DNA from: Acidobacteriaceae bacterium
GTDB lineage: Bacteria; Acidobacteriota; Terriglobia; Terriglobales; Acidobacteriaceae
NCBI GenBank assembly: GCA_003138515.1
Contig: PLGG01000042.1
Coordinates: forward strand, 1-55,063
Direction: 5' to 3'
Length of the DNA: 55,063 nt
This document shows positions 1-7,727 of the stretch, in pieces. The position numbers were made by a program, and so were the translations under genes. Under the pieces are notes generated by a model. That model saw only the letters and a program-made list of their open reading frames with translations. It was not told where the DNA came from and made no database searches. Every line of letters starts with the position of its first letter. Position 1 is the stretch's first letter.

Positions 1-1
1 C

Positions 2-898
2 GAGATCAAGATGGGCAAGCAGTTCGCCGACGAGATTGAGAAAAGCACGAAGTTTATTACCGATCCCGTGGTGGACGAGTACATCAATCGCATCGGACAG
101 AACATCGTGAAGAACTCTGACTGCAAGGTGCCGTTCACGATCAAGGTGATCGATTCGGACGAGATCAACGCCATGGCTCTGCCGGGCGGGTTTTTCTATG
201 TGAACTCGGGGTTGATTCTGGCGGCGGACGAGGAGGCGGAGCTGGCGGGAGTGATGGCGCACGAGACGGCGCACGTGTGCGCGCACCACGCGGCGCGCGA
301 GATGACGCGGCTGAATTACGCACAGATCGGCATGATACCGCTGGAGATCATGCTTCCGTACGACTGGACTGGAATCGGGATCTACGAAGCGGCGCAACTG
401 GCGATTCCCATCACGTTCCTGCAGTTCTCGCGCGACTTTGAGGCGCAGGCCGACTACCTGGGCATTCAATATATGTACCGTTCGGGCTACGACCCGCAGG
501 CATTTATCACCTTCTTTGAGAAGGTGCAGGCGCTGGAGAAGCGCAAGCCGGGGCTGGTGGCCAAGGCGTTCAGCGACCATCCGCAGACGCCGGACCGGAT
601 TCTGCATTCGCAGGAAGAGATTGCGCGCATTCTCCCGGCCAGGGAGGATTATCTTGTAACCACGTCGGAGTTCGACGACGTGAAGGCGCGGCTGGCGCGC
701 ATTGAAAACAAGCGGCGGCTGATTGACACGAAGGGCGGCGCGAAGCCGTCGTTGCGCCGGGCGAGCACCACGGATGACTCGGGGAATTCGGGCGGTTCGG
801 GCAGCTCTGGAAAATCAACGAGCGCGCAGACTGGCGGCAGCTCCGGCGACTCGACGGATGGTCCGCCAACGCTGCATCGCCGCGACGACCAGAACTGA
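2..898 (+). CDS. M48 family zinc metalloprotease, 5' partial
   Basis: The frame is open to the window edge and reads E-I-K before the first ATG at 11, so the true start and any signal peptide lie outside. Counting from that ATG, HETAH at residues 84-88 is the HExxH zinc motif and Glu144 in the EAQAD segment is the expected third ligand. This is the usual M48 (HtpX/BepA/LoiP-like) layout, including the following SGYDP and DHPQTPDR segments. A Ser/Gly-rich low-complexity tail fills the last ~50 residues. Family members degrade misfolded envelope proteins; periplasmic location here is inference because the N-terminus is missing. A strong terminator follows at 944. The family call is secure, the exact substrate unknown. 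Confidence 0.9.
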   Translation, partial: EIKMGKQFADEIEKSTKFITDPVVDEYINRIGQNIVKNSDCKVPFTIKVIDSDEINAMALPGGFFYVNSGLILAADEEAELAGVMAHETAHVCAHHAAREMTRLNYAQIGMIPLEIMLPYDWTGIGIYEAAQLAIPITFLQFSRDFEAQADYLGIQYMYRSGYDPQAFITFFEKVQALEKRKPGLVAKAFSDHPQTPDRILHSQEEIARILPAREDYLVTTSEFDDVKARLARIENKRRLIDTKGGAKPSLRRASTTDDSGNSGGSGSSGKSTSAQTGGSSGDSTDGPPTLHRRDDQN

Positions 899-899
899 G

Positions 900-936
900 A
901 AACAGGGATCAGGTTTCAGGGGTCAGGGATCAGAAA
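900..936 (+). repeat. CAGGGATC-type gene-end repeat tract
   Basis: Degenerate copies of CAGGGATCAG directly follow the protease stop codon. Related tracts lie just beyond other genes near 8236, 33451, 45593, 45770, 48003 and 48501. Confidence 0.55.
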
Positions 937-943
937 AGCAGAG

Positions 944-971
944 CGGCTTCCCAACTGGGGAAGCCGTTTTT
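944..971 (+). terminator. Intrinsic terminator of the M48 protease gene
   Basis: A 9-bp perfect stem (CGGCTTCCC, 944-952, with GGGAAGCCG, 958-966) encloses a 5-nt loop and is followed by TTTTTG, a textbook rho-independent terminator. Confidence 0.88.
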
Positions 972-1180
972 GCGTGTGTGCGCGAATGCGGGCGGAGAGG
1001 GCTGCTTGTTCGGTTGAGCCGGGCTGTACTAGTCATGGGGAAGCACCATCTGCTTCACGGGCGCTAGGGGTTGGGGACGGGGGTGAACCCAAGCGCGAGG
1101 GGATGGGGTTTTTCCACAGGCATGCCGAACGTGGAGATGTTGGCGAAACCCGTGAAATTCCTGTAACTTACGGAAATTCC

Positions 1181-1209
1181 TTGAATGAACCGATCAAGTC
1201 GGGTTAAAT
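1181..1209 (+). promoter_or_regulatory. Candidate sigma-70 promoter for the HTH gene
   Basis: TTGAAT at 1181-1186, a 17-nt spacer, then TTAAAT at 1204-1209. Both hexamers match 4 of 6 consensus bases. The 10-bp palindrome GTACCGGTAC at 1216-1225 sits at the predicted start site and could be an operator. Confidence 0.5.
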
Positions 1210-1275
1210 ACAGAAGTACCGGTACCTTTTGCCGCAAGAATACCGCTTTCGATCCTGCTCTTTTGGAAGGCAATT

Positions 1276-1554
1276 ATGCGCAACGCTGCTGTCCGCTCCA
1301 ACCTTCTGGTTCCTGAGATTCGCGAGGTCATGGACATTCGCCAGGCCTCGAATTACCTTGGCATCTCCGCAGACACTCTCTACAAATACGCATCGGATGG
1401 ATTTGTGCCGGCGTTCAAGCTGGGCAATCGCTGGCGGTTCAAGCGTTCGCGGCTGGACGAGTGGATGGACCGGCAGAGCGATCTGCACGCGGGCGGCGAA
1501 GTGGACGCGAGCAAGAAGAAGCCGGTGCAGCGAGAGGCGACGAATAGCCTGTAG
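1276..1554 (+). CDS. Excisionase-family helix-turn-helix DNA-binding protein
   Basis: A 92-residue protein. Residues 19-66 form a MerR/excisionase-type winged helix (HTH_17-like): the core D-I-R-Q-A-S-N-Y-L-G-I-S-A-D-T-L-Y-K-Y is followed by a wing with K-L-G-N-R-W-R-F-K and the closing L-D-E-W-M. The tail is basic (SKKKPVQRE). GGAAGG at 1264-1269 is the ribosome site for the ATG. Such proteins act as recombination directionality factors or small regulators; no integrase or partner is adjacent, so a regulator role is more likely but unproven. The 3' end is duplicated as a relic at about 3592-3633. The gene stands alone between a terminated protease gene and a relic-filled gap. Confidence 0.85.
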   Translation: MRNAAVRSNLLVPEIREVMDIRQASNYLGISADTLYKYASDGFVPAFKLGNRWRFKRSRLDEWMDRQSDLHAGGEVDASKKKPVQREATNSL

Positions 1555-1898
1555 CCTGTAGCCGGTAGCTTTCAGCTTGTTGGTGCGGCGTTCGTTTGAC
1601 TCCTGCGCAATCAGATCGTTGGGTCGGGCGAATCCTGCCGCTGGCAGTGCAAGCGTATGCACAGCATCATTCCCGCCGAACGCGTGCGCCAATATTTATT
1701 AACAAGTAACTTCCGAATAGCCGGTCATCCGGTCTTAATGAGCTGGAACGCGCATGGTTCCCCTAATCACATCGCCAGGTGACCGAGCGCACTGACTAGA
1801 TACACCTGGGGTCAACTCAAATACTCGTGCGCCTCGCCTCCCCGAAGAGCAGCCCCGCGAGTAGTTCCTGCCAGTTGCGACGCAACACCCCCAGAGAC
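1555..1898. other. Intergenic gap with no recognised gene
   Basis: I see no convincing coding region. It starts with short GTAGCC/AGCTTTCAGC-like repeats and becomes AT-richer around 1690-1740. Together with the relic that follows it looks like decayed sequence. Confidence 0.5.
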
Positions 1899-2036
1899 AC
1901 AGGCGCTGGCCAGGGCACGAACCCCTGGGACATCAAGTCGGAGGGGGTGATTGTAGGAAACCACGTTGACACGAATAATCTGCAACACGGCTTTCTGCGT
2001 ACTCCCGACGGCAAGATATCGATAATCACTGCACCA
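1899..2036 (+). pseudogene. Fossil of a HAF extracellular-repeat protein
   Basis: One frame reads G-A-G-Q-G-T-N-P-W-D-I-K-S-E-G, then VIVGNHVDTNN, then HGFLRTPDGKI. That matches the acidobacterial HAF extracellular repeat, whose units carry N-x-x-G-x-I-x-G-x-Y-x-D and HGFLRxPDG. Only about one unit survives, with no plausible start, signal peptide or continuation, so it is a gene fragment. HAF proteins are normally long secreted repeat proteins of unknown function. The call rests on motif recognition only. Confidence 0.65.
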
Positions 2037-2211
2037 TATGACTTCCAATGTTGTCATGTCGAAGGTTGGCTTGCCTCCCTGAAGTGCGCCCCACTTGCTC
2101 TGCACATCCCCGAGGCAGAACCTCGGGCCTCTTCTCTCCCACGCTTGGGCCCACTGTTCCCCCATCAGCAATCGGAAAATCTTCGACGCAAGTCGACGCG
2201 AGGAGGACTTT

Positions 2212-3411
2212 ATGAAGCGCTTATCATGGTTGGGCTTTTCACTGGCACTTTTGAGTGGTTTTGTGGCATGTAACACGGCTCGGGGACAAGAAGGAAAACC
2301 CGATCCAAGATTGACGGAAATTGCGAACAAGGTGGTTACCGTTTCGGCGCAAGTGAAGCCAGGAGAAGTGGTTGTGATTTCTGGTGGCATACAGAAGCTT
2401 CCCCTGATTCAGGCTGTGGCGATTGAAGCGGCGAAGGCTGGCGGGCGTGTGGTCACGCTCGTCACAACAGACCAACTGCAGCGTGCCTACCTTGTCGATG
2501 TGCCCGAGCAGTATCTCGGCCAACCGGGGGCCGCTAATGCTTGGCTCAACAACATTGATGTGTGGATTTCCACGAGTGACACGGACGATTCCAAAGCTGT
2601 CCTGGAAAACGTACCGGAGTCGCGGTTAGCCAAGACGTTTCGCTCCGCGGACGCGAACCGCGCGGCGCTGAACAATTCCAAAACACGTGAGGTGAATATT
2701 GGCGTTCCCAACAAAAAAGATGCTGAATATGCGCGAGTCGATTGGACGGTTTACCAGAATATGTTGTGGGACGCGATTAATGAGAACTACCAGGAGATTT
2801 CAAAGAGAGGGGAGCAGTTGGCGAAGTTGCTGCAAAGCGCAAAGAGCATCCGAATTACTTCGCCCAGCGGGACCGATATCACTATGGCGCTGGGAAATCG
2901 CACTGCATTTGTAAGCGCTGGCATTCTGGAAGAGCATGGCACGGCAGGAGGGCCGTTCCTTGCGCGCCAGACCTCGCTTCCCGGTGGCACGGTGATTGTG
3001 GCACCGATGGAGACCTCAGCAACCGGGACGGTGGTGACGCCAAAGGATAATTGCCGTCCATACGAGTACCTGATCGGGGCGACGTATCTTTTCAAAGAAG
3101 GCAAAATGACTTCGTTCACCGCGAAGGCCAATTCGGACTGCTTTGAAAAGGACTACTCCGCCTACAGTGGCGACAAAGACAGAATCGCTTCCGTGCAGAT
3201 TGGACTCAACCCTGCCATGAAGGTTATGGAAAGCGGCGACAACGATTTTCGCCCCTATGAAGCGGCTGGAATGGTGTTTATCTACATGGGAAATAATCAG
3301 CTTCTCGGCGGTAGCAATAAAACCGAATGGGATTGGGGAATTCCGGTGACGAACGCCAGCGTGGAAATTGATGGCACGACCGTCGTGAAGGATGGGCGGT
3401 TGGTTTTCTGA
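2212..3411 (+). CDS. Secreted M29 (AmpS/PepS-like) family protein, probable pseudo-peptidase
   Basis: The start is ATG 2212, fixed by AGGAGG at 2201-2206 with ideal spacing, giving 399 residues. The N-terminus is an export signal; Cys in FVAC near residue 20 may be a lipobox, or cleavage may follow TARG. The remainder resembles M29 thermophilic aminopeptidases: N-x-P-G-G region (SLPGGTVIVAP), I-G-x-N-P (QIGLNPAMK) and G-G-x-N near the C-terminus (LLGGSNKTEWDW). By eye alignment, the Glu, Glu, His and His that bind metal in characterised M29 enzymes are Thr, Ser, Phe and Glu here; only the last Asp remains. Catalysis as an aminopeptidase is therefore doubtful. M29 enzymes are usually cytoplasmic, so export is also unusual. 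Confidence 0.7.
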   Translation: MKRLSWLGFSLALLSGFVACNTARGQEGKPDPRLTEIANKVVTVSAQVKPGEVVVISGGIQKLPLIQAVAIEAAKAGGRVVTLVTTDQLQRAYLVDVPEQYLGQPGAANAWLNNIDVWISTSDTDDSKAVLENVPESRLAKTFRSADANRAALNNSKTREVNIGVPNKKDAEYARVDWTVYQNMLWDAINENYQEISKRGEQLAKLLQSAKSIRITSPSGTDITMALGNRTAFVSAGILEEHGTAGGPFLARQTSLPGGTVIVAPMETSATGTVVTPKDNCRPYEYLIGATYLFKEGKMTSFTAKANSDCFEKDYSAYSGDKDRIASVQIGLNPAMKVMESGDNDFRPYEAAGMVFIYMGNNQLLGGSNKTEWDWGIPVTNASVEIDGTTVVKDGRLVF

Positions 3412-3442
3412 TAGCATTCAAACGCTTTTGAAAGCCGGGAGC

Positions 3443-3484
3443 CCCAGCCTAAAGTTCGCGCACCGCGGCGAACTTTAGGCTGGG
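3443..3484. repeat. Long perfect hairpin, intergenic repeat family
   Basis: A 17-bp perfect inverted repeat (CCCAGCCTAAAGTTCGC with its complement at 3468-3484) has an 8-nt loop and is followed by taCCCCGG. The outer CCCAGC/GCTGGG and trailing CCCCGG recur in the hairpin at 33464-33491. There is no T-tract, so it looks like a mobile hairpin repeat rather than a terminator, although it follows the M29-like gene. Confidence 0.75.
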
Positions 3485-3570
3485 ATACCCCGGGCGGTTT
3501 GTCGCCAACTCGTCAGTTGACTCTTCGATAAACAGAACTGAGGCTGGGGAGATTTTGCCATCCGGCGGCA

Positions 3571-3633
3571 GGCTATAAGTGGACCGAGACGGACGCGAGA
3601 AAGAAGAAGCCGGTGGCGCGAGAAGCTGTTTAA
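3571..3633 (+). pseudogene. Relic of the 3' end of an HTH gene
   Basis: The frame ending TAA at 3631-3633 reads D-A-R-K-K-K-P-V-A-R-E-A-V-stop, against D-A-S-K-K-K-P-V-Q-R-E-A in the intact HTH protein at 1276-1554. The DNA is near-identical over about 35 nt (from 1504 and 3592). Upstream similarity fades quickly and no start exists, so this is a decayed duplicate tail. Confidence 0.6.
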
Positions 3634-3660
3634 CGCCCCCTCCGTGATAAAACTGAGCGC

Positions 3661-4752
3661 GTGGACCACTTCCGCCGCATGGGTGCGCTGCGCCGCAGGC
3701 TGACTCGCGCCGGGCTGCCCGGACTTCTCGTTACACACCCTCCAGACATTCGCTATCTCTGTGGCTTTACCGGATCGAGCGGCGCGCTGGCCGTGACGCG
3801 CAGGACGGCGCGCCTGTTCACGGATGGGCGTTACACGGCGCAGGCGGCCGAAGAGGTGAAGGCGGCTCAGGTGCAGATTTCGTCAGGATCGCCCGCAGTG
3901 GCGGCGACGCAGTGGCTCGCCGCGCAGCCGGGCGTGGCGATGGCCGGGTTCGACGCAGCGAAAACCACGGTTGCGGAGCTTGCGCGATGGAAGAGCGAGC
4001 TGCCGAGCCGTTTGCGCAAAGGGTTTTTTCAGGCCGTGCCAGCGCCGTTGGTCGAGTTGCTGCGCTCGATTAAGGATGGCGACGAGCTGGCGTTGATGGC
4101 CCACGCGGCGCTCGTGGGTTCGAAGCTGTTTGAACACATTCTGAGCGTGTTGCGGCCGGGAATTGCCGAGGTTGAAGTGGCGGGGGAACTGGAGCACCGG
4201 GCGCGGATGATGGGCGCCGAGGGAATGTCGTTCGAGACCATCGTCGCGTCAGGGTTGCGCTCGGCGATGCCGCACGGACGCGCGTCGGCTGCGCCGCTGC
4301 CGCGGCGAGGGTTTGTGACGCTCGACTTCGGTATAATCCACAAGGGTTACTGTTCGGATATGACGCGGACGGTCTTCCTGGGCAAGCCAAAGCCCGAGGA
4401 GCGGAGGATCTACGAGGCGGTGCTGGAAGCGCAGGAGAACGCGGTGAGCGCCGTGGCCGCGGGCGTGAGCTGCGCAGAGGTGGACGAGGCCGCTCGCAGC
4501 GTGTTGCGCAGGGGAGGATTGGCGGAGGCGTTTACGCATTCGACCGGCCATGGGGTGGGCTTGGAGATTCACGAACAGCCACGGGTTGGCGCTGGACAGG
4601 CGACAAGGTTGCAGCCGGGAATGGTGATCACGATTGAGCCGGGAGTTTATCTGGCGGGCAAGTTCGGAATCCGCATTGAGGATATGGTGGCTGTAACGCG
4701 CAGCGGAGGGCAGGTGCTGACACCGGCGCCCAAAGCGCTGATTGAACTTTAG
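3661..4752 (+). CDS. Xaa-Pro aminopeptidase, M24B family
   Basis: A 363-residue PepP/PepQ-type dimetal peptidase that removes N-terminal residues preceding proline in the cytoplasm. Residues 1-130 form the creatinase-like N-domain (LLVTHPPDIRYLCGFTGSSG). The pita-bread domain carries all five metal ligands: Asp222, Asp233, His297 in HSTGHGVG, Glu326 in TIEPGVY and Glu340 in IRIEDM. I keep the GTG start because TAAAAC ends exactly 7 nt before it (3648-3653) with no Shine-Dalgarno, suggesting a leaderless mRNA; ATG 3679 is the alternative. It precedes accB-accC, an order common in this phylum. Family call secure; natural substrate unknown. Confidence 0.92.
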   Translation: MDHFRRMGALRRRLTRAGLPGLLVTHPPDIRYLCGFTGSSGALAVTRRTARLFTDGRYTAQAAEEVKAAQVQISSGSPAVAATQWLAAQPGVAMAGFDAAKTTVAELARWKSELPSRLRKGFFQAVPAPLVELLRSIKDGDELALMAHAALVGSKLFEHILSVLRPGIAEVEVAGELEHRARMMGAEGMSFETIVASGLRSAMPHGRASAAPLPRRGFVTLDFGIIHKGYCSDMTRTVFLGKPKPEERRIYEAVLEAQENAVSAVAAGVSCAEVDEAARSVLRRGGLAEAFTHSTGHGVGLEIHEQPRVGAGQATRLQPGMVITIEPGVYLAGKFGIRIEDMVAVTRSGGQVLTPAPKALIEL

Positions 4753-4803
4753 GCTGTGGCGAGCCGACGGCTTTTGCTGAGGGAAGTGGAAGTGAAGGAA
4801 CGA

Positions 4804-5322
4804 ATGAAGCAACAAGACATTGAGGATCTGCGGCAACTGATTGAGTTTTTGAAGTCGCACGGAGTGTCCGAGTTCGACGTGGACCGCGGCGACCTGAAGA
4901 TCCGCCTGAAATTCAATCCGCAGGAGGGCGCGGCGGCTGGGTTGAGCGACCTGGCACGGCTGCTGCAGACGAGTCCGCTGCAGACGGGGCCGCAGAGCGT
5001 GGCGCAAGCTGCCGCAGTGACGCTGGCGGGATCGGTGTCATCGGGGGCTGCGGCAGAGCCGGCCGCGAATGCCGAGGCCGGGCTGCACATGGTGAAGTCA
5101 CCGATTGTGGGCACATTCTATGGCTCGCCGTCTCCCGGCGCCGCGGCGTTTGTAGCACCGGGCGATCACGTGGAGAAGGGCCAGGTGATCGGCATTATCG
5201 AGGCCATGAAGCTGATGAACGAGATTGAATCGGATGTGGCGGGCGAGGTGGTGAAATGCCTGGTCTCGAACGGGCAGGCCATCGAGTTTGGACAGCCGCT
5301 TTATTCAATCCGCCCAGCGTGA
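4804..5322 (+). CDS. accB: Acetyl-CoA carboxylase biotin carboxyl carrier protein
   Basis: This protein carries the biotin that shuttles carboxyl groups in acetyl-CoA carboxylase, the committed step of fatty-acid synthesis. It has 172 residues: an N-terminal helical segment (1-40), an Ala/Pro/Ser-rich flexible linker (about 42-92) and a biotinyl domain. Lys136 in EAMKLMNE is the biotinylation site. ATG 4804 is preceded by AAGGAA at a suitable distance; an upstream GTG at 4756 overlaps no ribosome site and would add unconserved residues. It lies 51 nt after the aminopeptidase and 216 nt before accC, with a palindromic repeat in the gap, so operon continuity to accC is likely but interrupted. 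Confidence 0.95.
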   Translation: MKQQDIEDLRQLIEFLKSHGVSEFDVDRGDLKIRLKFNPQEGAAAGLSDLARLLQTSPLQTGPQSVAQAAAVTLAGSVSSGAAAEPAANAEAGLHMVKSPIVGTFYGSPSPGAAAFVAPGDHVEKGQVIGIIEAMKLMNEIESDVAGEVVKCLVSNGQAIEFGQPLYSIRPA

Positions 5323-5400
5323 ATGAAGCGGAGTTAGCGGGGGATTGTGGCGAGCAGAGCGCCGCGAAGAATAGTGGTGGATTCAGGGCAGCAGAAAAAC

Positions 5401-5453
5401 AACCGCAGGTCCTTCGACTCCGTCCGCCACGGCGGACTCCGCTCAGGATGACA
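5401..5453. repeat. Palindromic dispersed element, copy A (accB-accC spacer)
   Basis: It begins AACCGCAGGTCCTTCGACTC, has a central hairpin GTCCGCC-ac-GGCGGAC and ends GCTCAGGATGACA. A second copy with the same flanks but a different, still palindromic, centre lies inside uvrC at 23921-23971. Confidence 0.8.
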
Positions 5454-5538
5454 AGCTTCAATTTAAGAGCGCTTCCTGGAGATGAAACAAACCCCGCGAG
5501 CCAAGCTGACACCGCTCGCCATGCTCTAAAGGAATTGA

Positions 5539-6909
5539 ATGTTTCGTAAGGTACTGGTTGCCAATCGAGGCGAGATCGCGCTGCGCGTGTTGAACGCGTG
5601 CCGGGAGCTGGGCATTCGCACGGTTGCGGTGTACAGCGAGGCCGATCGCAACTCGCTGCACGTGCGCTTTGCCGACGAGGCGATCTGCATCGGGCCGCCG
5701 CGCGCGTCGGACAGCTACTTGAATGTGCCGGCCGTGATTTCAGCGGCGGAGATCGCCGACGTGGAGGCGATTCATCCCGGATACGGGCTGCTGAGCGAGA
5801 ACGCGAACTTCGCCGAGGTTTGCCGCGCGTCGAATATCAAGTTCATTGGGCCGCCGCCGGAAGTGACGCGGCTGATGGGCGAGAAAGAAAAGGCGCGGCA
5901 GGCGATGAAGAAGGCCAAGGTGCCTATTCTGCCGGGATCGGACGGAATCCTGGCCACGGCGGAAGAGGCGCGCGAGTGGGCCGAGAAGGTGGGCTATCCG
6001 GTCATTCTGAAGGCCAAGGCCGGCGGCGGCGGGCGTGGGATGAGGATTGTGCGCGACGCCGAAGATTTGCCCAACCTGTTTCATGCGGCATTTACCGAGG
6101 CGGCCAACGCGTTCGGCAACGGCGAGCTCTACATGGAAAAGTTCATCGAGCAGCCGCGGCACATCGAGTTCCAGGTGCTGGCCGATGAGCATGGCAACGT
6201 GGCCTCGCTGTTTGAGCGCGAGTGCTCGATTCAGCGGCGGCACCAGAAGCTGATTGAAGAAGCGCCGAGCCTGCAAGTAACGCCGAAGATGCGCGAGGAC
6301 GTGGGCCGGACGCTCTGCAAGTGCATGGCCGAGATTGGCTACCAGAATGCGGGGACAGTGGAGTTCCTGATGGACGCGAGTCATCAGCTCTACTTCATCG
6401 AGATGAACACGCGCATCCAGGTAGAGCATCCGGTGACGGAGGCGATCACGGGCGTGGACCTGGTGAAGGCGCAGTTGCGGATCGCGGCCGGCGAGCGGCT
6501 GGATGCGATCTTGCCGGCGAAGCTGGAGATGCGGGGACACGCGATCGAGTGCCGGATCAACGCGGAGCATCCGGTTCGGTTTACGCCATCGGCGGGAAAG
6601 ATCACGGCGTTCAACGTGCCGGGAGGAAACGGAATTCGGGTGGACACGGCGCTTTATGCCGAGGGAGTGATTCCGCCGTATTACGACTCGCTGATCGCGA
6701 AACTGATTGCGCACGGTGTGGACCGCGCCGAGGCGATGGCAAAGATGGAACGGGCGCTGAACCAGTTCATCGTGCAGGGGATCGATACGTCGATCTCGCT
6801 GCATCAGGCGATTTTTCAGGATGCTGGGTTCCGGGCGGGCGATTTCGACACGGGGTATATGGATCGGTTCCTGGCGGCGCGGGAAGAGGCGGAGAAGCAT
6901 CCGGCGTAG
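5539..6909 (+). CDS. accC: Acetyl-CoA carboxylase, biotin carboxylase subunit
   Basis: An ATP-grasp enzyme that carboxylates biotin on AccB using bicarbonate and ATP. The 456-residue length matches the bacterial family. Visible hallmarks are the N-terminal F-R-K-V-L-V-A-N-R-G-E-I-A, the glycine-rich ATP loop KAKAGGGGRGMRIV, the catalytic/metal segment EMNTRIQVEHPVTE and the C-terminal domain with PPYYDSLIAKL. AAAGGA precedes the ATG. The carboxyltransferase subunits are not in this window. The gene ends 17 nt before the convergent toxin gene, with no room for a separate terminator. Confidence 0.97.
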   Translation: MFRKVLVANRGEIALRVLNACRELGIRTVAVYSEADRNSLHVRFADEAICIGPPRASDSYLNVPAVISAAEIADVEAIHPGYGLLSENANFAEVCRASNIKFIGPPPEVTRLMGEKEKARQAMKKAKVPILPGSDGILATAEEAREWAEKVGYPVILKAKAGGGGRGMRIVRDAEDLPNLFHAAFTEAANAFGNGELYMEKFIEQPRHIEFQVLADEHGNVASLFERECSIQRRHQKLIEEAPSLQVTPKMREDVGRTLCKCMAEIGYQNAGTVEFLMDASHQLYFIEMNTRIQVEHPVTEAITGVDLVKAQLRIAAGERLDAILPAKLEMRGHAIECRINAEHPVRFTPSAGKITAFNVPGGNGIRVDTALYAEGVIPPYYDSLIAKLIAHGVDRAEAMAKMERALNQFIVQGIDTSISLHQAIFQDAGFRAGDFDTGYMDRFLAAREEAEKHPA

Positions 6910-6925
6910 GGCGGTCGGGCGGGAG

Positions 6926-7360
6926 TCAGGTCAGAGGGTTGAGCGTGAGGCCTACATGCGAACAGAGTTTCCGTTGCTGCAGGTCGAAGGTAAACAAACC
7001 CGTCGAGCCGAGTTCAATCGCAGCGGCGACATGAAGCAGGTCTGGGGTACGCACTCCCAACTGTGCTGCGGATTGAAGAGAAAGTTCACGAGCCCGCGCA
7101 AACGCCGATTCCGGAAGTGCACTGCGCAGAAAACTTCCGCGCCGAAGGTCTTCATCGAAAGCGCGAAGCGATTGAGCCGCCTCAAATTCAGAAATCTCTT
7201 TTCGGAACACACGCAGACCCATAGAGTTGACAGTTTCAAGCTCTGCCAGAGACGACATCAGTAAGGGCAATTGAGCCGCTTTCAATGCTGAAGCGGCTGC
7301 GGCGGAGTTCGCATCTTTGGTGAACAAAGAAACTACGAAGCTGGTGTCGAGGTAAATCAA
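6926..7360 (-). CDS. PIN-domain (VapC-like) toxin
   Basis: A 144-residue PIN-fold protein, probably a Mg-dependent ribonuclease toxin. N-terminal M-I-Y-L-D-T-S-F places the first acidic residue at Asp5. Further conserved acids occur in S-S-L-A-E-L-E, in R-T-P-D-L-L-H-V-A-A-A and in FTFDLQQ. It starts with TTG in a TTGA overlap with the antitoxin stop codon, a translationally coupled layout typical of type II toxin-antitoxin pairs. It converges on accC. The RNA target is unknown. Confidence 0.85.
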   Translation of the reverse strand: MIYLDTSFVVSLFTKDANSAAAASALKAAQLPLLMSSLAELETVNSMGLRVFRKEISEFEAAQSLRAFDEDLRRGSFLRSALPESAFARARELSLQSAAQLGVRTPDLLHVAAAIELGSTGLFTFDLQQRKLCSHVGLTLNPLT

Positions 7361-7596
7361 TAACGATCCCGATCCTGGCTTATGAGTTCGGCGCCGCTGA
7401 CCTCGAGGACCTTGTCGCCATAGATTTCGTTCAGTCGCGCCAGGAAATCGGGCAGCGGCGGGCGTTCGGCGGGGGCGGGTGTGAGGCGCGCGATGACTTT
7501 GCGGCGTTTGGTGATCTCGAGCTCATTGCCCTGGCTGAGCAGGCGCTCGACCTTCTTGAAGTCGTAGCGGAGGTCGCGAACGGAGACGGTTTTCAT
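7357..7596 (-). CDS. VapB/Phd-type antitoxin
   Basis: A 79-residue protein. M-K-T-V-S-V-R-D-L-R-Y-D-F-K-K-V-E and E-I-T-K-R-R-K-V-I-A-R-L-T are the signature of Phd/YefM antitoxins, which bind DNA as dimers through the N-terminus and neutralise the toxin through the C-terminal region. The start is ATG 7596. A TAAAAT box ends 7 nt before it and there is no Shine-Dalgarno, so the mRNA may be leaderless. The inverted repeat TGTGAT-N10-ATCACA overlaps the box and start codon, a natural place for autorepression. The toxin gene overlaps its stop. Confidence 0.85.
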   Translation of the reverse strand: MKTVSVRDLRYDFKKVERLLSQGNELEITKRRKVIARLTPAPAERPPLPDFLARLNEIYGDKVLEVSGAELISQDRDRY

Positions 7597-7617
7597 GTGA
7601 TACATTTTAGCATCACA
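7596..7617 (-). promoter_or_regulatory. -10 box and operator of the first toxin-antitoxin pair
   Basis: On the minus strand TAAAAT (7609 to 7604) ends 7 nt before the antitoxin ATG. It is embedded in the perfect inverted repeat TGTGAT-N10-ATCACA. No good -35 is visible at 17 nt. Confidence 0.55.
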
Positions 7618-7727
7618 AGACGATCCACACGAGGCGTGGGAAGATATCCACAGAACATTATCGCTTTTTGTTCGCCTTTTCACGCGGAAATGGGCTATGC
7701 TGTGTGGGCAATGAGGAGGTTCGACGA

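Noticed and set aside
4745..4762. GAACTTTAGGCTG at the end of the M24 peptidase matches an arm of the 3443 hairpin
   Set aside because: The match is only 13 nt and the encoded I-E-L ending is normal for the family; no partner arm exists, so it is probably coincidence.
7596..7617. TGTGAT-N10-ATCACA as a CRP site
   Set aside because: Spacing differs from TGTGA-N6-TCACA and the position over a start codon fits toxin-antitoxin autoregulation better.
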